Assembly: GCF_000002425.4 (NCBI RefSeq)
Contig: NC_037264.1
Span: 16,055,391-16,119,390, forward strand
Direction: 5' to 3'
DNA from: Physcomitrium patens
Lineage: Eukaryota; Streptophyta; Bryopsida; Funariales; Funariaceae
Length of the DNA stretch: 64,000 nt
Both the position numbers and the translations under genes were made by a program. The notes below the pieces were generated by a model that was given only the letters and a program-made list of their open reading frames with translations, was not told the origin of the DNA and ran no database searches. Of the stretch, positions 23,606 through 36,129 are shown in pieces. The stretch's first letter is position 1, and the number at the start of each line of letters is the position of its first letter.

Positions 23606-25720
23606 AAGATCCCAAAAACAGTACGACATGTCTAATACTTTTTGAGATTTACCAACTACTATCCGATCTTCATCAAAGACTTCTCTCAAGTTGGAGCTCC
23701 ATTTACACATTTGACTTGTAAAGATAAACTTCAATGGAATTAAAAAGTGGAAGTAGCATTTGAAGCTTTGAAGATAGTCTTTGTTTCTGTACCAATCTTG
23801 TATTGCGTCAATTTTTTTAAGCCATTTTTTATAGAAACAGATGCATCAAACTTTGTTTTAAGTGTTCTATTGTCAAAAATGAGAACAAATGATAAACTTC
23901 ATCCAATAGCTTTTCATTCCAAAAAATTTTCAACAGCCGACATCAATTACGAGATCCACGAGAAAGAACTTCTTGTAATCATGGATTTGTTTCAAGAATG
24001 GTACCATTATCTAGAAGGTGCACCTAATCTAGTCACCGTGTATATAGATCACAAGAACCTTGAATATTTTATGTCAGCACGTGTTTTGAATCATCGCCAA
24101 GCTTGTTGGAGTATGACTTTCTTAAGATTCGAATTAAAGATCACTTATCAATCAAGAAAACAACAAAGTTTGTTAGATATACTCTCTAGGCAATCTAACC
24201 TTAGACCAAAGAAAAGAAATGCTAATTTTGATCAACAACGGATAATTTTCTTGAAGCTCGAGCATCTTCATCTTCAAGCAAAGAAATCAACACCAATTAT
24301 TGATTCAACTTTCATTAAGCAAGTTCAATCAAGTATGTTTTCTGATCCTCTTATTTGTGATATTAAACAAAATCCTTCAAAGTCTCATGATACTTCCAAG
24401 TTTGAATTCAAGAACAATCTACTATATTTTGAGGGATGCCTATATGTTTCAGAAGATGAAGCTCAATTACATGTTCTTCAAGCTTGTTATGACTTTCTAG
24501 AAGGAGGACATTTTGGGTACAATAAAACTTTGGAACTAATTTCCAAAGATTTTTAATGGCCGCAAATGTAGAAAGCAGTTTAAAATTTTGTACAATCTTG
24601 TGATATTTGCTCAAGATCAAAAATTCCTCATCATCAACCTAATGGATTTTTTCAGCCATTATTCATTTCAAAACAATCATGGTCTTTTGTTTCTAGGGAT
24701 TTCATCACAGATCTTCCAATCTTAGGTGCTTATGACTCTATATTTGTGATAGTAGATCATTTTATCAAAATGGCACATTTTATACTATATATAAAATCTA
24801 TCACAGGTAAAGAAATAGCGAAGCTCTTTCTTGAAAATATCTATCACTATCTTGGATTATCCAAAGATATTATATCAGATAGGAAAAGTCAATTTGTATC
24901 AAGATTTTAGCAGATTCTTTTTAAGATTCTAAAAGTGAATATAAAACTATCTTCAACATTCCATCATCAAATTAATGGACAAATAGAGCATGTTAATCAA
25001 GTTTTGGAGCAGTATTTAAGATGTACCATCAATAACCAATAAGATGATTAGACAACTCTTTTGCCATTAGCAGAATTTACTTATAATAATACAATACATT
25101 CTTCTATAAAAAAATACCTTTCTTTGCTAATTATGGTTATCATCCATGACTTGATACTTTTAACTTTTCAAAAGCTAATAATCCTATGGCAAAAGATTTG
25201 GTAATTCATTTCTTAGAACTACATACAACAATGAAGGGATAATTAAAAGAAGCTCAAGAACAACAAAAAATCAATGCAGATGTCTATCGAAAGGAACAAC
25301 CACCATTCTACATTGGTGACAAGGTATGGTTACTTCGTCACAATATCAAGACCACTCGTCTTTGTGATAAGTTAGACTATCAAAGACTTGGACCATTTTC
25401 TATTTCTGCACAAATCAATCGAGTTGCATATTATTAATATCTATCGGAGTCAATAAAAATCTTTTTAGTATTCTACGTATCTCTTCTTAAACAATACAAG
25501 ACAATGGACATACAAAGAAGAAGACAAGCTCCACCTCCTCTTATAGAGAGTGGATAATAATTAAGAATTCAAAGTAGAAGAAGTCTTAGATTCAAGGAGG
25601 TGCCAAAATAAATTAAAATATCTTGTCCAATTACACAAATATGATATTAGTGAATGCACATGGAAGCCAGTAAAGAATCTTGCAAATGAAAAAAAATGAT
25701 GGAGACTTTTCATCAACAAC
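23606..25720 (+). pseudogene. CHC-1 RNase H, integrase and chromodomain (broken)
   Basis: RNase H is open at 23747-24556 with ETDASNF, EIHEKELL and [10 protein letters not shown]. The integrase follows with an HFGYNKTLELISKDF zinc segment and CDICSRSK, then a DDE core including DFITDLP and SDRKSQFVS, broken by many stops. Near 25555-25680 the frame reads EFKVEEVLDSRR ... KLKYLVQLHKYDISECTWKP, a degraded chromodomain that in intact relatives would bind histone marks and direct integration. Confidence 0.85.
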
Positions 25721-25833
25721 ATCTATCAAAATCAAGATAAAAACCTTCTATATGAAAAAAATAAGATATAAGTAAGACAACTATTACTTTTAATCCTTGT
25801 TTGTAGCTTCTTTGTAGTTGTGACATCGAAGAG

Positions 25834-26130
25834 ATGGAGAACCAACAACCAGGAGATTCAACTCAAGAGCCTTCATTTGTTGACTTGTCAGACAAGACAT
25901 TACGATTGTTACAACCTTCAAGATGACATTATTGAAATGAAGATCCTCAAGAACGACATGTTCTTCCTCAAATAGATGGTGAGATACAACATATTTGGTA
26001 TCACAACCTTGGAAGGGACTCCCGATGTTTGGAGATTTTATTAGAGGTAAGAACAACTTGTGACGATGTTCTAAATATTTTATTTGAAGAAAGTTATGAA
26101 GGCATCAATAATGATCAATTAATCGAGTAG
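25834..26130 (+). pseudogene. CHC-1 extra 3' ORF (broken)
   Basis: A frame of 99 codons from ATG to TAG, with two internal TGA codons, lying between the chromodomain and the 3' LTR on the sense strand. It starts MENQQPGDSTQEPSFVDLSD and has no family I recognise. Its position matches the extra ORF of CHB-1 and CHB-2 (30878-31231 and 42899-43215), which also begins with a Met-acidic-Gln-rich segment; sequence similarity beyond that is weak. Confidence 0.45.
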
Positions 26131-26296
26131 TCTTCTCATCCTAGTATAGGTACTATCGATGGTTGAGAGGCCCTATCAATCATCTTTTAAGAGAACAAAG
26201 ATCAAAGTATGTGGCAAATATAATTTTTCATATCTTAGACTTACTTGACATGTGATCACCACACCTTGTGGAACTCGTTCCTAAAAGAGGGGATAA

Positions 26297-26609
26297 TATT
26301 ATGAATATATATTCACTATAATTGTTATCTAGGTGATATGAATAGGTAGAATTCAGTAAAAGTAGATTAATTTCATAATATCATCTTGGAAAAAGCTTCT
26401 TAGTAGCTTCATAAATGTTACTTTGACTTTTTATATATTTATACTTGATTAGTAGGTCAAAAATTTGGTCAACAAGTTAGCCACGTACCACATATGTTGA
26501 TAGCTTGTGAAACAAGCTAACTATGTGATGCCTATATAGAAAACTTGCCTTAGAAGTAAAGATATGTATTGTGCAAAGGCAACACGTTTTAAGAGGGCCT
26601 ATAAAATAT
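26297..26609 (+). repeat. CHC-1 3' LTR, first part
   Basis: Follows a purine-rich AAAAGAGGGGATAA (26284-26296). It matches the 5' LTR from its start to the CCTATAGAAT block, then is cut by GYA-2. The last 4 bp, ATAT, correspond to ATGT at the other half (8153-8156 reversed). Confidence 0.85.
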
Positions 26610-27682
26610 TGTTGTATTATGTGTTGATTTGCTTAAGAATGTACTGGACACCAAGCTATGGGAGGTAAAATTATATTTCATAAGTAGCCAAGAAATCCTA
26701 ATAGGTTTAAAAAATACAAGAAGAATATAATAGATTGTAAGAAAACCTCCAAAAATTGAACTAATGTAACTCCGCTGCCAACTTGAAAAGTGAAGCAGAA
26801 ATTCCAGCAATGATTTTTCCCTATTTAATTGTTTACTTTGTCTCAAAATTGGTATGTAGCTTGGTCTTCAAGTCCTTTGATACCATGCTAATTTTCACTT
26901 TAATCCAACTAATAGATCTTTAGATATAATAAAAATCCTACTCAACTTCAAATTGCCACTTACCGAAATCCACTTGTTCTAAAAACTAGATATCTCTAAA
27001 CTACACCAACAGATTATTACAAAATTTTCTATACACTTAGAAAACCTAAAAATCCAAACAGAATCAAATTTTAAACTATAGATGTCACACCAATTGCACA
27101 AACTAGCTAACATTACTAGCCCTAATTATATTATATAAAACCCAAATAACTTATATAAACCTTGACTTTGAACAATAATTGCTAAGTCTTCCAAAACCTT
27201 CTCAAATTAATTCTTAGGTCATAAAAAAGAACTTCAAGCTAGCTCTCAAACCCAATTCTTTGATCTTTGAATGCCTCCCTATTTTATCCTAGGCCGTCAT
27301 TTTAGTGGCCAGAGCTCTCATTTCGACCCTGTCACAAAAATGGTCGACCCTCAGGTATCAATCTAACTTACCCTAAGGACTTTTTAGCCCAATCCTACTA
27401 TCAATTTATCCCTAGTATTAACCATACAAACCATATACTTCTATTATTCTGATTTTATCAATTTATGGTATTTCTAAGGTAGTAAAAGAGTCTCTACAAA
27501 CTAAAAGCTAAAATTACTAATTAACCTTCAACCTAACTATTAAGATATGAAAATAACCTAAGAAGATTTTATAAAAGCATATTTAGATACCTCAAATTAT
27601 AATTGAACTAAGATAATTAGATATTAATTAGAAATTTAATTTTAATTATAATTTTACTATATAGTCGTATTACATCACAACA
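26610..27682 (-). repeat. GYA-2 3' LTR
   Basis: 1073 bp from TGTTGTATTATGTG to TACATCACAACA. Same short type (about 250-bp deletion) as the 5' LTR of GYA-1. Confidence 0.85.
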
Positions 27683-27700
27683 TCCACTCCTTCTTCACCT
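27683..27700 (-). promoter_or_regulatory. GYA-2 polypurine tract
   Basis: On the minus strand AGGTGAAGAAGGAGTGGA precedes the LTR, identical to that of GYA-1. Confidence 0.8.
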
Positions 27701-27747
27701 GTGCATCATCCGGCATGCGCCAAATGAACCATATGTCATAATTGACA

Positions 27748-28985
27748 TCACATCTCATCATTTTCTTTGTCAAATCCTTCATTTCTATTTTCACCATCTT
27801 CTTTAAAATAATTGTCTTCTTCAAAAATATCGATATTTTCAGCATGAACTTCCATATCGATTTTTCTATGTCGACTTTTAAAAATCTTCACTCGCTTCCC
27901 AGCAATAGGTATTTTCAACTTGGTACCATCTAACTCCCTTAATATTTATGTGGCATTATCATAAACCATTACTACTATATATGGTTCAAACCAATGTTTT
28001 GAAAACTTTTGCAAAGCATTATGTTGGTTATCTAGATTGCTATCATAAACAAGTATTCAATTACTTTTTTCAATTGCTCTAGGCTTCAATCGATGTTTCT
28101 TATCAAATTGAGTCTTATTTCCTAATCTTGCCTCTTGTAACATTTTTAATTTTAGTTCCATATCTTCCGATCTTTGTTCAAATTGCCAAATTCTAATGGC
28201 TAACAATTCCTCCCTTGTCAACCCATCTTTCCATGGTAGCATACTCCAAGTTGGTACATTTTCTTCAATTGGCATAATTGGTTTTTGACTGGTCATAAGT
28301 TCTATTGACATATATCTTATCACCAAACTATGTGTTGTTTGATTAGCCTATAATGCACAAGGTAGAAGTCGAGGCCATTCTCTCACTATTCCATTGCAAG
28401 TTTTAACTAAGGCTTTTATAATTGGTAGATGTCCACGTTCACTCTTTGCATTCTGTTCTAAATTATAAGCAATAGTCAATGATAATTTGATCCCATATGT
28501 CTTAAAAAAATCACGAGCTTCATGTGCATCCAATTCTTCTCGATCTATAGTGATCTTTCTCATACATCCATAGCGATAAATAACTTCTTTAAGTAAAAAC
28601 GTGTAAATTTCCTCAGTAAACTTTGTTCTTAGAGCCCAGCCTTCTATTTGGTTTGATAAATCTTCACGAGCCAAAACTAAATATCTCATTTGCTATAGTC
28701 CCATCGATATAATAACCAAATCCACAACCCATTTAAAATGAATAACCAAAGAATATGTCGGATGTAATCCATCTTGATGTCTTATATTTGAGTACATCTT
28801 ACAAGTTACATAAGATTCTACAAACAAAGTTATATCTCGATATATATTCTTCCACCAATATCGTTCTTTCATTTTAGCAAAAGTAATCCAAATTCCTCTA
28901 TGTCTGACCCATAGACTCTCATGAAATTCCTTGAGTAGTCTTTATTGATCTTCTTTGGTACCTACTACTTGTCTTGGCATTCTAA
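27748..28985 (-). pseudogene. GYA-2 integrase (broken)
   Basis: Two open pieces in one frame (28348-28689 DDE core; 28057-28326 C-terminal part), separated by a stop at the same codon as in GYA-1. The zinc-binding N-terminus (28700-28985) contains further stops. Differences from GYA-1 are a handful of residues, such as Asn for Lys and Ile-Tyr for Thr-Cys in the DDE piece. Confidence 0.85.
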
Positions 28986-28999
28986 TTCTTTTCTTTGGT

Positions 29000-30335
29000 C
29001 TCTTCCATAGAAACCCTTCTTAAAGCAAAAATCCATAAGCCTTTTTTTTTATTTGATTAAATTTTTTTGTTGACCAATTCTCTTATTTAATTAAGGTATT
29101 CAAATAAAGATCAATTTCTAGTAATTCTCTTTTATAAAGTTCTTTAAAAAATATCTTATCTTCTTTATTTAAATTTGATATTGAATAGAATTTTATTCCA
29201 ACATCATCAATATCTTCAACCATCTTGTCTTCTTTTTTATATGTTGCTCAAGATAACATATCTGCTACTAGATTGTCTTTCTCTACAACATGCCTAAATT
29301 TTGGATTTAGTGATTTGATATAAGCAATCCATCTCAACATCGCAATATTTGGTATTGTACAATTGGTAATCATTCCAAGTAAAAGAAAAAAATTTGTTTC
29401 AATTACCACCATAGCTCCAATTAAATAATCTTTTTTAGCTTTTATAGCTAAAACAACTCACCATAGTTCCCTTTTCACTTGTAAATATGCACATTGGCGA
29501 GTACTTAAATCTTTAGTTCCAAATTGTATTGCAAATTTGTGTCCATTCAAGTCATCTTGATCTACAATCCATCCAATGGCAATCACACTAATATCCATAG
29601 TAAGAATCACTGATCTATTGTACTTATAATCAATCTTTTTCAACACAAGAGGCGATATCAATAATTTCTTTAATCTTTTTACTATTTTAACATACTTTTC
29701 TTTCCATTTAAATTGATAGCCTTTGCATAATAGTTCATACAATGAATCTGCTATGTGAGCATAATGAAGAATCCAAATATGATAAAATACACATGAACCT
29801 AAAAACCTACAAATCTTTGTTAAAGAACTACAATCTTCTTTCATTTTTCCAATCTCATCCATTTTAGCCAGATCTGGTTTTCTTCTATAAAATCCACACA
29901 AATATCCAACAATCACAACCTCTTGTATTCTAAATGTAGATTTTATACCTAATAATGTAAGATGAATTTTTCCAAGCCAAGTCAATACTCTTTTATAATC
30001 TTGTATATGATCAGCAACATACTTGCGACACCCCCTCTTTTCGAAAGTTTCATCCTTGTCTTGTTCTTTGCACCCCTTTATAAAAAAATCATCTAAAAAA
30101 GGCATAATCTTCTCAGGAATAAAATCTCTTAATACCTTATTGATTTTGTTTATCATATGCGTAATTGAGTTGATTGCGTCTTGAGGAAGAGTACATATTC
30201 TAACTAATCCAAGTGGTGTTTTCATCATTGTTATATCTCTACTTCCTTCTACAAGTTGAAATTGATCATAGCTCGAATACAAATCATTCATTGAATAGAT
30301 TGCCCTTCTTGCAAACACCTCACCAAATTCATCTA
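29000..30335 (-). pseudogene. GYA-2 RT (second part) and RNase H (broken)
   Basis: The open piece 29458-30335 starts inside RT at DEFGEVFARRAIYSMNDLY and runs through the FLDD box (about 30085-30096) into RNase H (ILTMDIS, DQDDLNGHKFA). It continues after stops to about 29000. The upstream end of the open frame beyond 30335 is CHB-1 LTR sequence, not RT. The first part of RT is at 36575-37464. Confidence 0.85.
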
Positions 30336-30830
30336 TATCACGGACACAAAATATAGACTTGAAATCTAACAAGAAGTTCAAGAAGAAGTGGCAGAACTTG
30401 ATTAAAGAGATGAGTACAAGAACAACACCAGAAAGGTGAGCTAGAACTCCAAGAGATGTGTTGTCGAGACTGAAGAACTCTTTAGCCTCGATCCCTATAT
30501 ATACTCCTACTTAGAAAGCTTCTCGAGCTACTTCTATTAACTAGGAAGCTTCTAGAAGGTTTCAGAGGCTTCCTTTCTAGAAGGTTCTAGAAACATCTCG
30601 AGCTACTTCTATTAACTAGGAAGCTTCTAGAAAGTTCCAGGGGATTCCTTTCTAGAAGCTTCAAGAAACTTCTCTTCTAGAAGGTTCCAGAGACTTCCTT
30701 TCTAGAAGCTTCTAGAAACTTCTCTCTAAAAGGTTCCAGAGGCTTCTCTTCTAGAAGGTTCCAGAGGCTTGTTTTCTAGAAGGTTCTAGAAACTTCTCTC
30801 TAGAAAGCTCTAAGGAATATGTCCCTAACA
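30336..30830 (-). repeat. CHB-1 3' LTR
   Basis: 495 bp. On the + strand it begins TATCACGGACAC (canonical TGTCACGG) and ends ATGTCCCTAACA. It has one extra 50-bp unit of the TTCTAGAAG-rich array relative to the 5' LTR. Confidence 0.95.
30512..30810 (-). promoter_or_regulatory. heat-shock-element cluster in the CHB-1 3' LTR
   Basis: Array of alternating GAA and TTC at 2-bp spacing. Perfect five-unit sites of the form (TTCnnGAAnn)2TTC are at 30700-30722 and 30774-30796, with several four-unit sites between. On the minus strand it lies directly upstream of a TATA box (30490-30507). Confidence 0.7.
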
Positions 30831-30844
30831 TCACCCCCTCCTTT
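30831..30844 (-). promoter_or_regulatory. CHB-1 polypurine tract
   Basis: AAAGGAGGGGGTGA on the minus strand, next to the 3' LTR. The same tract is in CHB-2 (41486-41499). Confidence 0.85.
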
Positions 30845-30877
30845 AGCTTCAAGGTCTCTGAGAAGCAATGTTGTTGA

Positions 30878-31231
30878 TCAGTACCAACGCAAGAAAATGA
30901 AGATCTGTCGCATAACTTTTGCTATGAACTCCAACTGTTGTTCACAAGGTAAGTGGTTCATCGATCCTTGAAGCCAACGGTAGTGGCCCATGCCTTCGAC
31001 TTCTGACCAAGCATGAACTTCCGTGTCCTCATTGTGAAATTGTCCTGCAAACACGCCTTCTGGTTGACTATCGTAAGGAGGCTCGATCTCAAATACGATC
31101 ACCAGTGATCGGTTACTCGGTATCCGTCATCGTCGTCATGGTACATGTAGTTCTTCATCTCGGGGTCGCCTTCGTGAGCTACTCGGTTGCGATACTCTGA
31201 CTGGCATAGTATCTATCTCTTGGCTATCCAT
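30878..31231 (-). pseudogene. CHB-1 extra 3' ORF of unknown function (two stops)
   Basis: A single frame of 118 codons (stop included) starting MDSQEIDTMPVRVSQPSSSR, followed by a basic-acidic RRRPRDEE segment, two TGA codons, and then an acidic, aromatic stretch (FEIEPPYDSQPEGVFAGQ ... HAWSEVEGMGHYRW). It lies on the sense strand between the chromodomain and the polypurine tract, the place of env or extra ORFs in other elements. CHB-2 has the same ORF with its own changes and no membrane segment is evident in either. I do not recognise a family. The RRRP run could be a nuclear localisation signal. Confidence 0.6.
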
Positions 31232-31347
31232 ATCAAAAGACCAAACTACGATCTATCTTGGAGAAAATAACTACATCAACTATGAATTTTGCTGGTGCTC
31301 TCCCCTTTTTTTATATTGTTGGGAGAACAAGCTTCAGAAAGAAGCTA

Positions 31348-34300
31348 TCATCGAATTGATTTAGGTTTATCGAGATGTCGTTGATGAAACTCCTGTACCT
31401 TTTGTGGCGCATTCGCAAGATTTTCAGCTGGCTCCCACGTTCGCTCATTAATGTCATAGCCGCACCAATGAACAAGATATTCTAACTTTCCCCACTTTTG
31501 TCGTGAATCCAATACCTTTTCAACCTCGTATTCTTCGTGGTTCTCGATTTCAATACTAGGTGGCAGACATTGCACTCTTCCAGGAAAAGATGACTCTCGA
31601 TAAGGTTCCAACAGAGAAACATGAAAGACTGGATGTACCTTCATAGAAGCTGGTAACTCCAGCCGGTATGCCACTGGATTAATTTGCTTCTGGATGATAA
31701 ATGGTCCCAATCTTCGATAGTCCAACTTATCACATGGTAGATTGGTCTTGATATTTCGTCGAAGAAGCCAGGCTTTGTCTCCAACTTTGAAAGTAGGTAC
31801 TGGATTCCGAAATCTATCTGCAGACGTCTTATAGGATTTTTGAGTGGATTGTAATTGAAGCTTCAACATAGTTTGAAGCTCTGATAGTTGCTTCGTAAAT
31901 CCTTCAGTTGCTGGATTATTATTTGTTGACGGACTCAATAAATCAAGCTTCGGAGGATATCCATAGTTGGAAAAGAATGGTGTTTATTGAGTCGACGCAT
32001 AGAGGGTGTTGTTATATGCAAACTCGGCTAGCGGTAGATATGCAGTCCAATCGTCTTGCTGATAGTTGATACTGCATCGTAAGTACTGCTCCAAGACTTG
32101 GTTCACCCGTTCCGTTTGGCCATCAGTTTGAGGATGAAAAGCTGAAGAAAGCTTGATATCCACCTTCAATATCCCAAAGAGAGATCTCCAAAACTTTGAC
32201 ACGAATTGGGTACCTCGATCTGATATGATATCATTTGGTAGTCCATGATATCGATATACATTATCGAGAAAGAGACTTGCTGTGACTTCACTGGATGATG
32301 TCTTCTTACAAGGAACAAAGTGTGTCATCTTCGTAAGCCGATCTACCACGACAAAGATGCTGTCAAATGAGTTTGATGATGGCAAGTCCATGATGAAGTC
32401 CATAGAAATTGAAGACCATGGTCGATGTGGAATTGGCAATGGCTGTAGAAGTCCATAAAGGCGATGTCGAGAATTCTTAGATCTTGAACAGATGTCACAA
32501 GAGAGGACAAAATCTTTCACATCCTTCCACATTTGGGGCCACCAAAAATCTCGGGAAATAAGCTCCAAGGTCTTATTGAATCCAAAATGTCCTGCAGCTG
32601 AAAAATCATGGCGAGATTCAAGAACTCGGAGTCGTGCTAGTCCTTTTGGAATGTACAATCGCTCTTCAAAGTATAAAAGATCTCCCTCCACCTTGAACTT
32701 GTCATCATTGGTATGTTGCTTGATATCAATGGCTACTGAATCTTTAATGGTCATAGCACGTACCTGGTTTAGGAAGTCAGCATCAAATGATACAATAGTA
32801 GCACAAAGTTGAAATCTCTATGGCTTCAATAACGTTGTACATTGTTGATCAAACGCTGCTTCTCCAGCCTTTGGTGCAAGATACAATCTCCTTGATAAAG
32901 CATCGGATAGTCCTTGTTGCCTTCCAGGTCGATAAGTGATAACAAAATCGAATCTAGATAGCGACATATTCTACCGAGCTTGACGCCGATATAAAACTCG
33001 AGCCGTCATGAAATACTCCAAATTTTTGTGATCCGTATATACGGTTACTGGATGTGCAGCTCCTTCAAGAAAGTGACGCCATTCTTCGAAAGAATCCACT
33101 ATAGCAAGAAGTTCCTTATCGTGGATCTCATAATTGATTTCAGCAGCAGAGAACTTTCGAGAATAGAATGCAACTGGATGGAGCTTCTTATCTTCACTTA
33201 TTTGTGAAAACACAACTCCCAAAGCAAAATCTAAAGCATCAATTTCTAAATAGAAGGCCTTTGTAAAGTCTGGATGTACCAAAATTGGAGCTGTAGTAAA
33301 TGCTGTCTTCAAATCTTGAAACGCCTTTTCCGCCAAAGGTCCCCATTCCAACTTATCTTTGCATGTTAATTGAGTGAGAGGAGCAGCAACTTGAGAATAA
33401 TTCTTGATGAAGATCCGATAGAAGTTAACAAAACCAAGAAAGTATTGTACGTCTCTAACCGTCTTCGGAACCTCTCAAGAAATGATTGCTTCTACTTTCT
33501 TGGGGTCCATCTTCAAACCTTCTGTAGTCGCAATGAACCCCAAAAATTCCATCTCCGTCTGGTGAAATAAACACTTTTCTAATTTGGCATATAGTCCTCG
33601 CTTGCGTAGTTTCTCCAAGACCAAACGAACATACTCCTCATGCTCTTCCTCGTTTTTAGAGAATATTAGAATATCGTCTAAGTAGATGACAACAAAATCA
33701 TCGAGGTGTTCTCGAAAGATGTCATTCATCATATGTTGGAAAACCGCTGGAGCATTAGTAAGACCAAAAGGTATGACATTATATTCGAAATGACCATACC
33801 TTGTACGGAATGCTGTCTTCCACTCATCTCCTTCCTTGATTCGTACGAGATTATAAGCTCCCCTTAGATAAATTTTTGTAAAGATCTTCGCACGTCCAAG
33901 TTGTTCTAAGAGACTAGAAATCAAGGGTAATGGGTAACGATTTTTCTTTGTTACCTTGTTGAGGCCTCGATAGTCCACACACATCCGTAATGATCCATCT
34001 TTCTTCTTCACAAATAAGATGGGTGCTCCAGCTGATGATTTTGAATGACGAATGAAGTTCTTGGCTAGATTCTCGTCGATGTACTTTTGTAACTCTGCCA
34101 ACTCCGTTTGCGATAGATTGTAGATTGGGCCAAAAGGTGGTTGTGCTCCTTCTTGCAAGTCTATGGCACAATCATATGGTCGGTATTCCGGTAGTATGTC
34201 AGCGTTCTTCTTTTGAAACACGTCTTCAAAATCTTTATATTGCTCCGGTATACTTGCTATTGAGATCTTCTCCTCGGTAGTTGGAGCCGCATAAATGACA

Positions 34301-34866
34301 AATGGAGTGCCTTCCTTAGATAATCTTATAAACGCTCTTGCTCCAATGAATAAGGATTTCTTTTTTCGAGGTTTTTTACTAGGTTTTTTCTTGGGTGGTT
34401 TTGTGGGAAAAGTCATCTTTCGCAACCTCCAATCTATCGATGGATTATGTTTTACCAACCAAGAAAGACCAAGAATAATAGGATTTGATGGGGTTCTAAT
34501 AATATTAAAAATAATATGACTACTATGGTCTTTAAACGTTACTTCTATAGGTTTTGATTCATGGGTGATGCTACCAGACAATAAAGGTCGCCCATCTATG
34601 ACCTCAACATGAACAGGTTTTGATTTTTGTACTAAAGGGATCTTATGACGCTTTGCAAATTCTTCGTCTAAAAAACAAGCAGATGCTCCTAAGTCTAGTA
34701 GTGCTAAGGTTCTCAGTTTTTGAGGGCCGATAAACAAAGGGATTGTAAAACAAAGTGCAAGTTGGGTAGAAAGAAAGGAACCTGATTGTTGTTGGGATAT
34801 TTCATTGTCCAGCCGCACGGTTCCTACTGTGGCTGGGCATCCTCGTTTTCCTGAACAAATACTCTC
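31348..34866 (-). pseudogene. pol: CHB-1 pol: protease, RT, RNase H, integrase, chromodomain
   Basis: One continuous frame with four or so in-frame stops (near 33475, 32969, 32819, 31985) and no frameshift seen. The protease triad is Asp-Leu-Gly instead of Asp-Ser-Gly (about 34690). RT runs from [14 protein letters not shown] to GLKMDPKKV: motif A has Tyr for the catalytic Asp (TKIYLRGAYN), motif C is intact (YLDD). RNase H (33351-32971) has [15 protein letters not shown] and TDHKNLEYF. Integrase has the HFGFNKTLELI/CDICSRS zinc region and DDE residues (MDFIMDLP, SDRGTQFV, Glu in TDGQTERVNQ). The C-terminus is a chromodomain (31527-31360) with [20 protein letters not shown] and RTWEPAENL. It opens in the -1 frame relative to gag and overlaps it. 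Confidence 0.92.
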
Positions 34867-35849
34867 CTAGTCTTGACTATGCCTCGATTTTGCTTTTTGG
34901 GGCAGTTTCCGACTTTGTGGCCTTCTCCACCGTAATACAAGCATAAATTTTCCTCCATACGTCGCATTTTTTCTTCTATAGTAAGATATTTGATATGTAC
35001 CGCATCAATTTGCATGTCTTCTACCTCTGAATGCGAATTCACACTGCTTGCCGACATAGTTGGAGCATGGCAAATTGTATGTTGTCTTGAGCGTTGGTCT
35101 TGGCGACGTTGGAATAGGCGATTATCGCACTTCACAGCTTGGCTAATGGCTTCATTGAGCATTCGTGGATCAGCAAGAGTTAACAGCAAATCCTTCACAT
35201 CATCTCTTAAACCCCAATAGAATTGACTCATCAAAGCTTCTTCATCCCAATTGATGTCGCATACTAATTGCCTGAAATCCGAAGCATAGACTGATGTAGA
35301 ACGCATCCCCTGTCGTAGCGACCGAATCTTTGTTGTAGCCCATCGAACCTTATCGTGTTCACCAAATGCTTCCGCAAATGCTTCCAAAAAGATTTCGAAG
35401 TTGTTTAATATGGATGATCCTTTCTCAAACAAAGGAGCAAACCATGATAGAGCTTGTCCCGTAAGTAAGGTTCCAACAAGCCCAACACGTGACTCTTCCA
35501 TTAGATATCGTTCGGACTGTAAAACTGTTATCAACCTGATTTGATTGACGAATCCTCGAAACTTGGAACGTGTTCCATCAAACTTATCTGGAAGGCTAAC
35601 TCGAGGCTCCTTATGTTATAGAACTAGTGGTTCTTGTCGAACCTGAGGTAAAGTTGTTTCTCCAAGTGCCGAAATTTGAGGCTGGTGTAGTTTAGATTGT
35701 GCTATCCTAGATACTCCATCATTATGAAGCCTTGCCACCACTCCTTCAATCTCTGCAGTTCTTTGTGATAACGTAGCGAGGGCATTCATTAGGGCATCTA
35801 ACTTAGACTCCGAACTTTCTATCATACTAATGTCTTGACCTCCGACCAT
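34824..35849 (-). pseudogene. gag: CHB-1 gag (one stop)
   Basis: 342 codons in one frame with a stop about 78 codons in (35616-35618). The N-terminus is a helical MDALATLSQRT-like segment. The capsid core includes RVSLPDKF, ALSWFAPLFE and YASDFRQL. The zinc knuckle at about 34900-34941 has Tyr for the second Cys; CHB-2 has the intact Cx2Cx4Hx4C form. It ends QENEDAQPQ-stop, with pol in the -1 frame. Confidence 0.88.
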
Positions 35850-36129
35850 TCTAAAAGAAGGACAAAAATGATCCTATAAGAGGCAATATTGGTTTATAGG
35901 AGGGTAATCCATAACCTATAAAACGCCTTAAGAATTTCAAGAAGAGGGGTAATCCACTCTCTCCAAGAAGAATAAGACTCCAATATTGTAACAGAAGAAG
36001 TATCAGTTTAGAGGAAGATAATCCGCAACCTCTAAAAAATGCTAGTATACCTTCAAGTAGAGAGGTAATCTACACTCTACTAAGAAAGAACTAGCTCTGA
36101 TATCTCAAGTTAGTATAGTCTCGACAAAC
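35850..36129 (-). other. CHB-1 5' leader with primer-site-like motif
   Basis: Non-coding leader between LTR and gag. On the minus strand TATCAGAGC (36094-36102) lies 27 bp from the LTR end, the same offset as in CHB-2. TGG does not precede it, so initiator-tRNA priming is uncertain. The leader also holds imperfect direct repeats containing GGTAATCC and CAACCTCTAAAA. Confidence 0.5.

Larger units (their letters stand above)
19520..26609 (+). mobile_element. CHC-1, decayed chromovirus (Ty3/gypsy)
   Basis: LTR, gag, protease, RT, RNase H, integrase, chromodomain, extra ORF, 3' LTR, all in + orientation. Its 5-bp target duplication is TGCTT (19515-19519, and reversed at 7811-7815). A foreign solo LTR (21540-22873) splits protease from RT. 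The 3' LTR is cut by GYA-2. Compared with CHC-2, the start of gag and its leader (about 365 bp) are deleted at 20177. Many stops are present. Confidence 0.9.
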
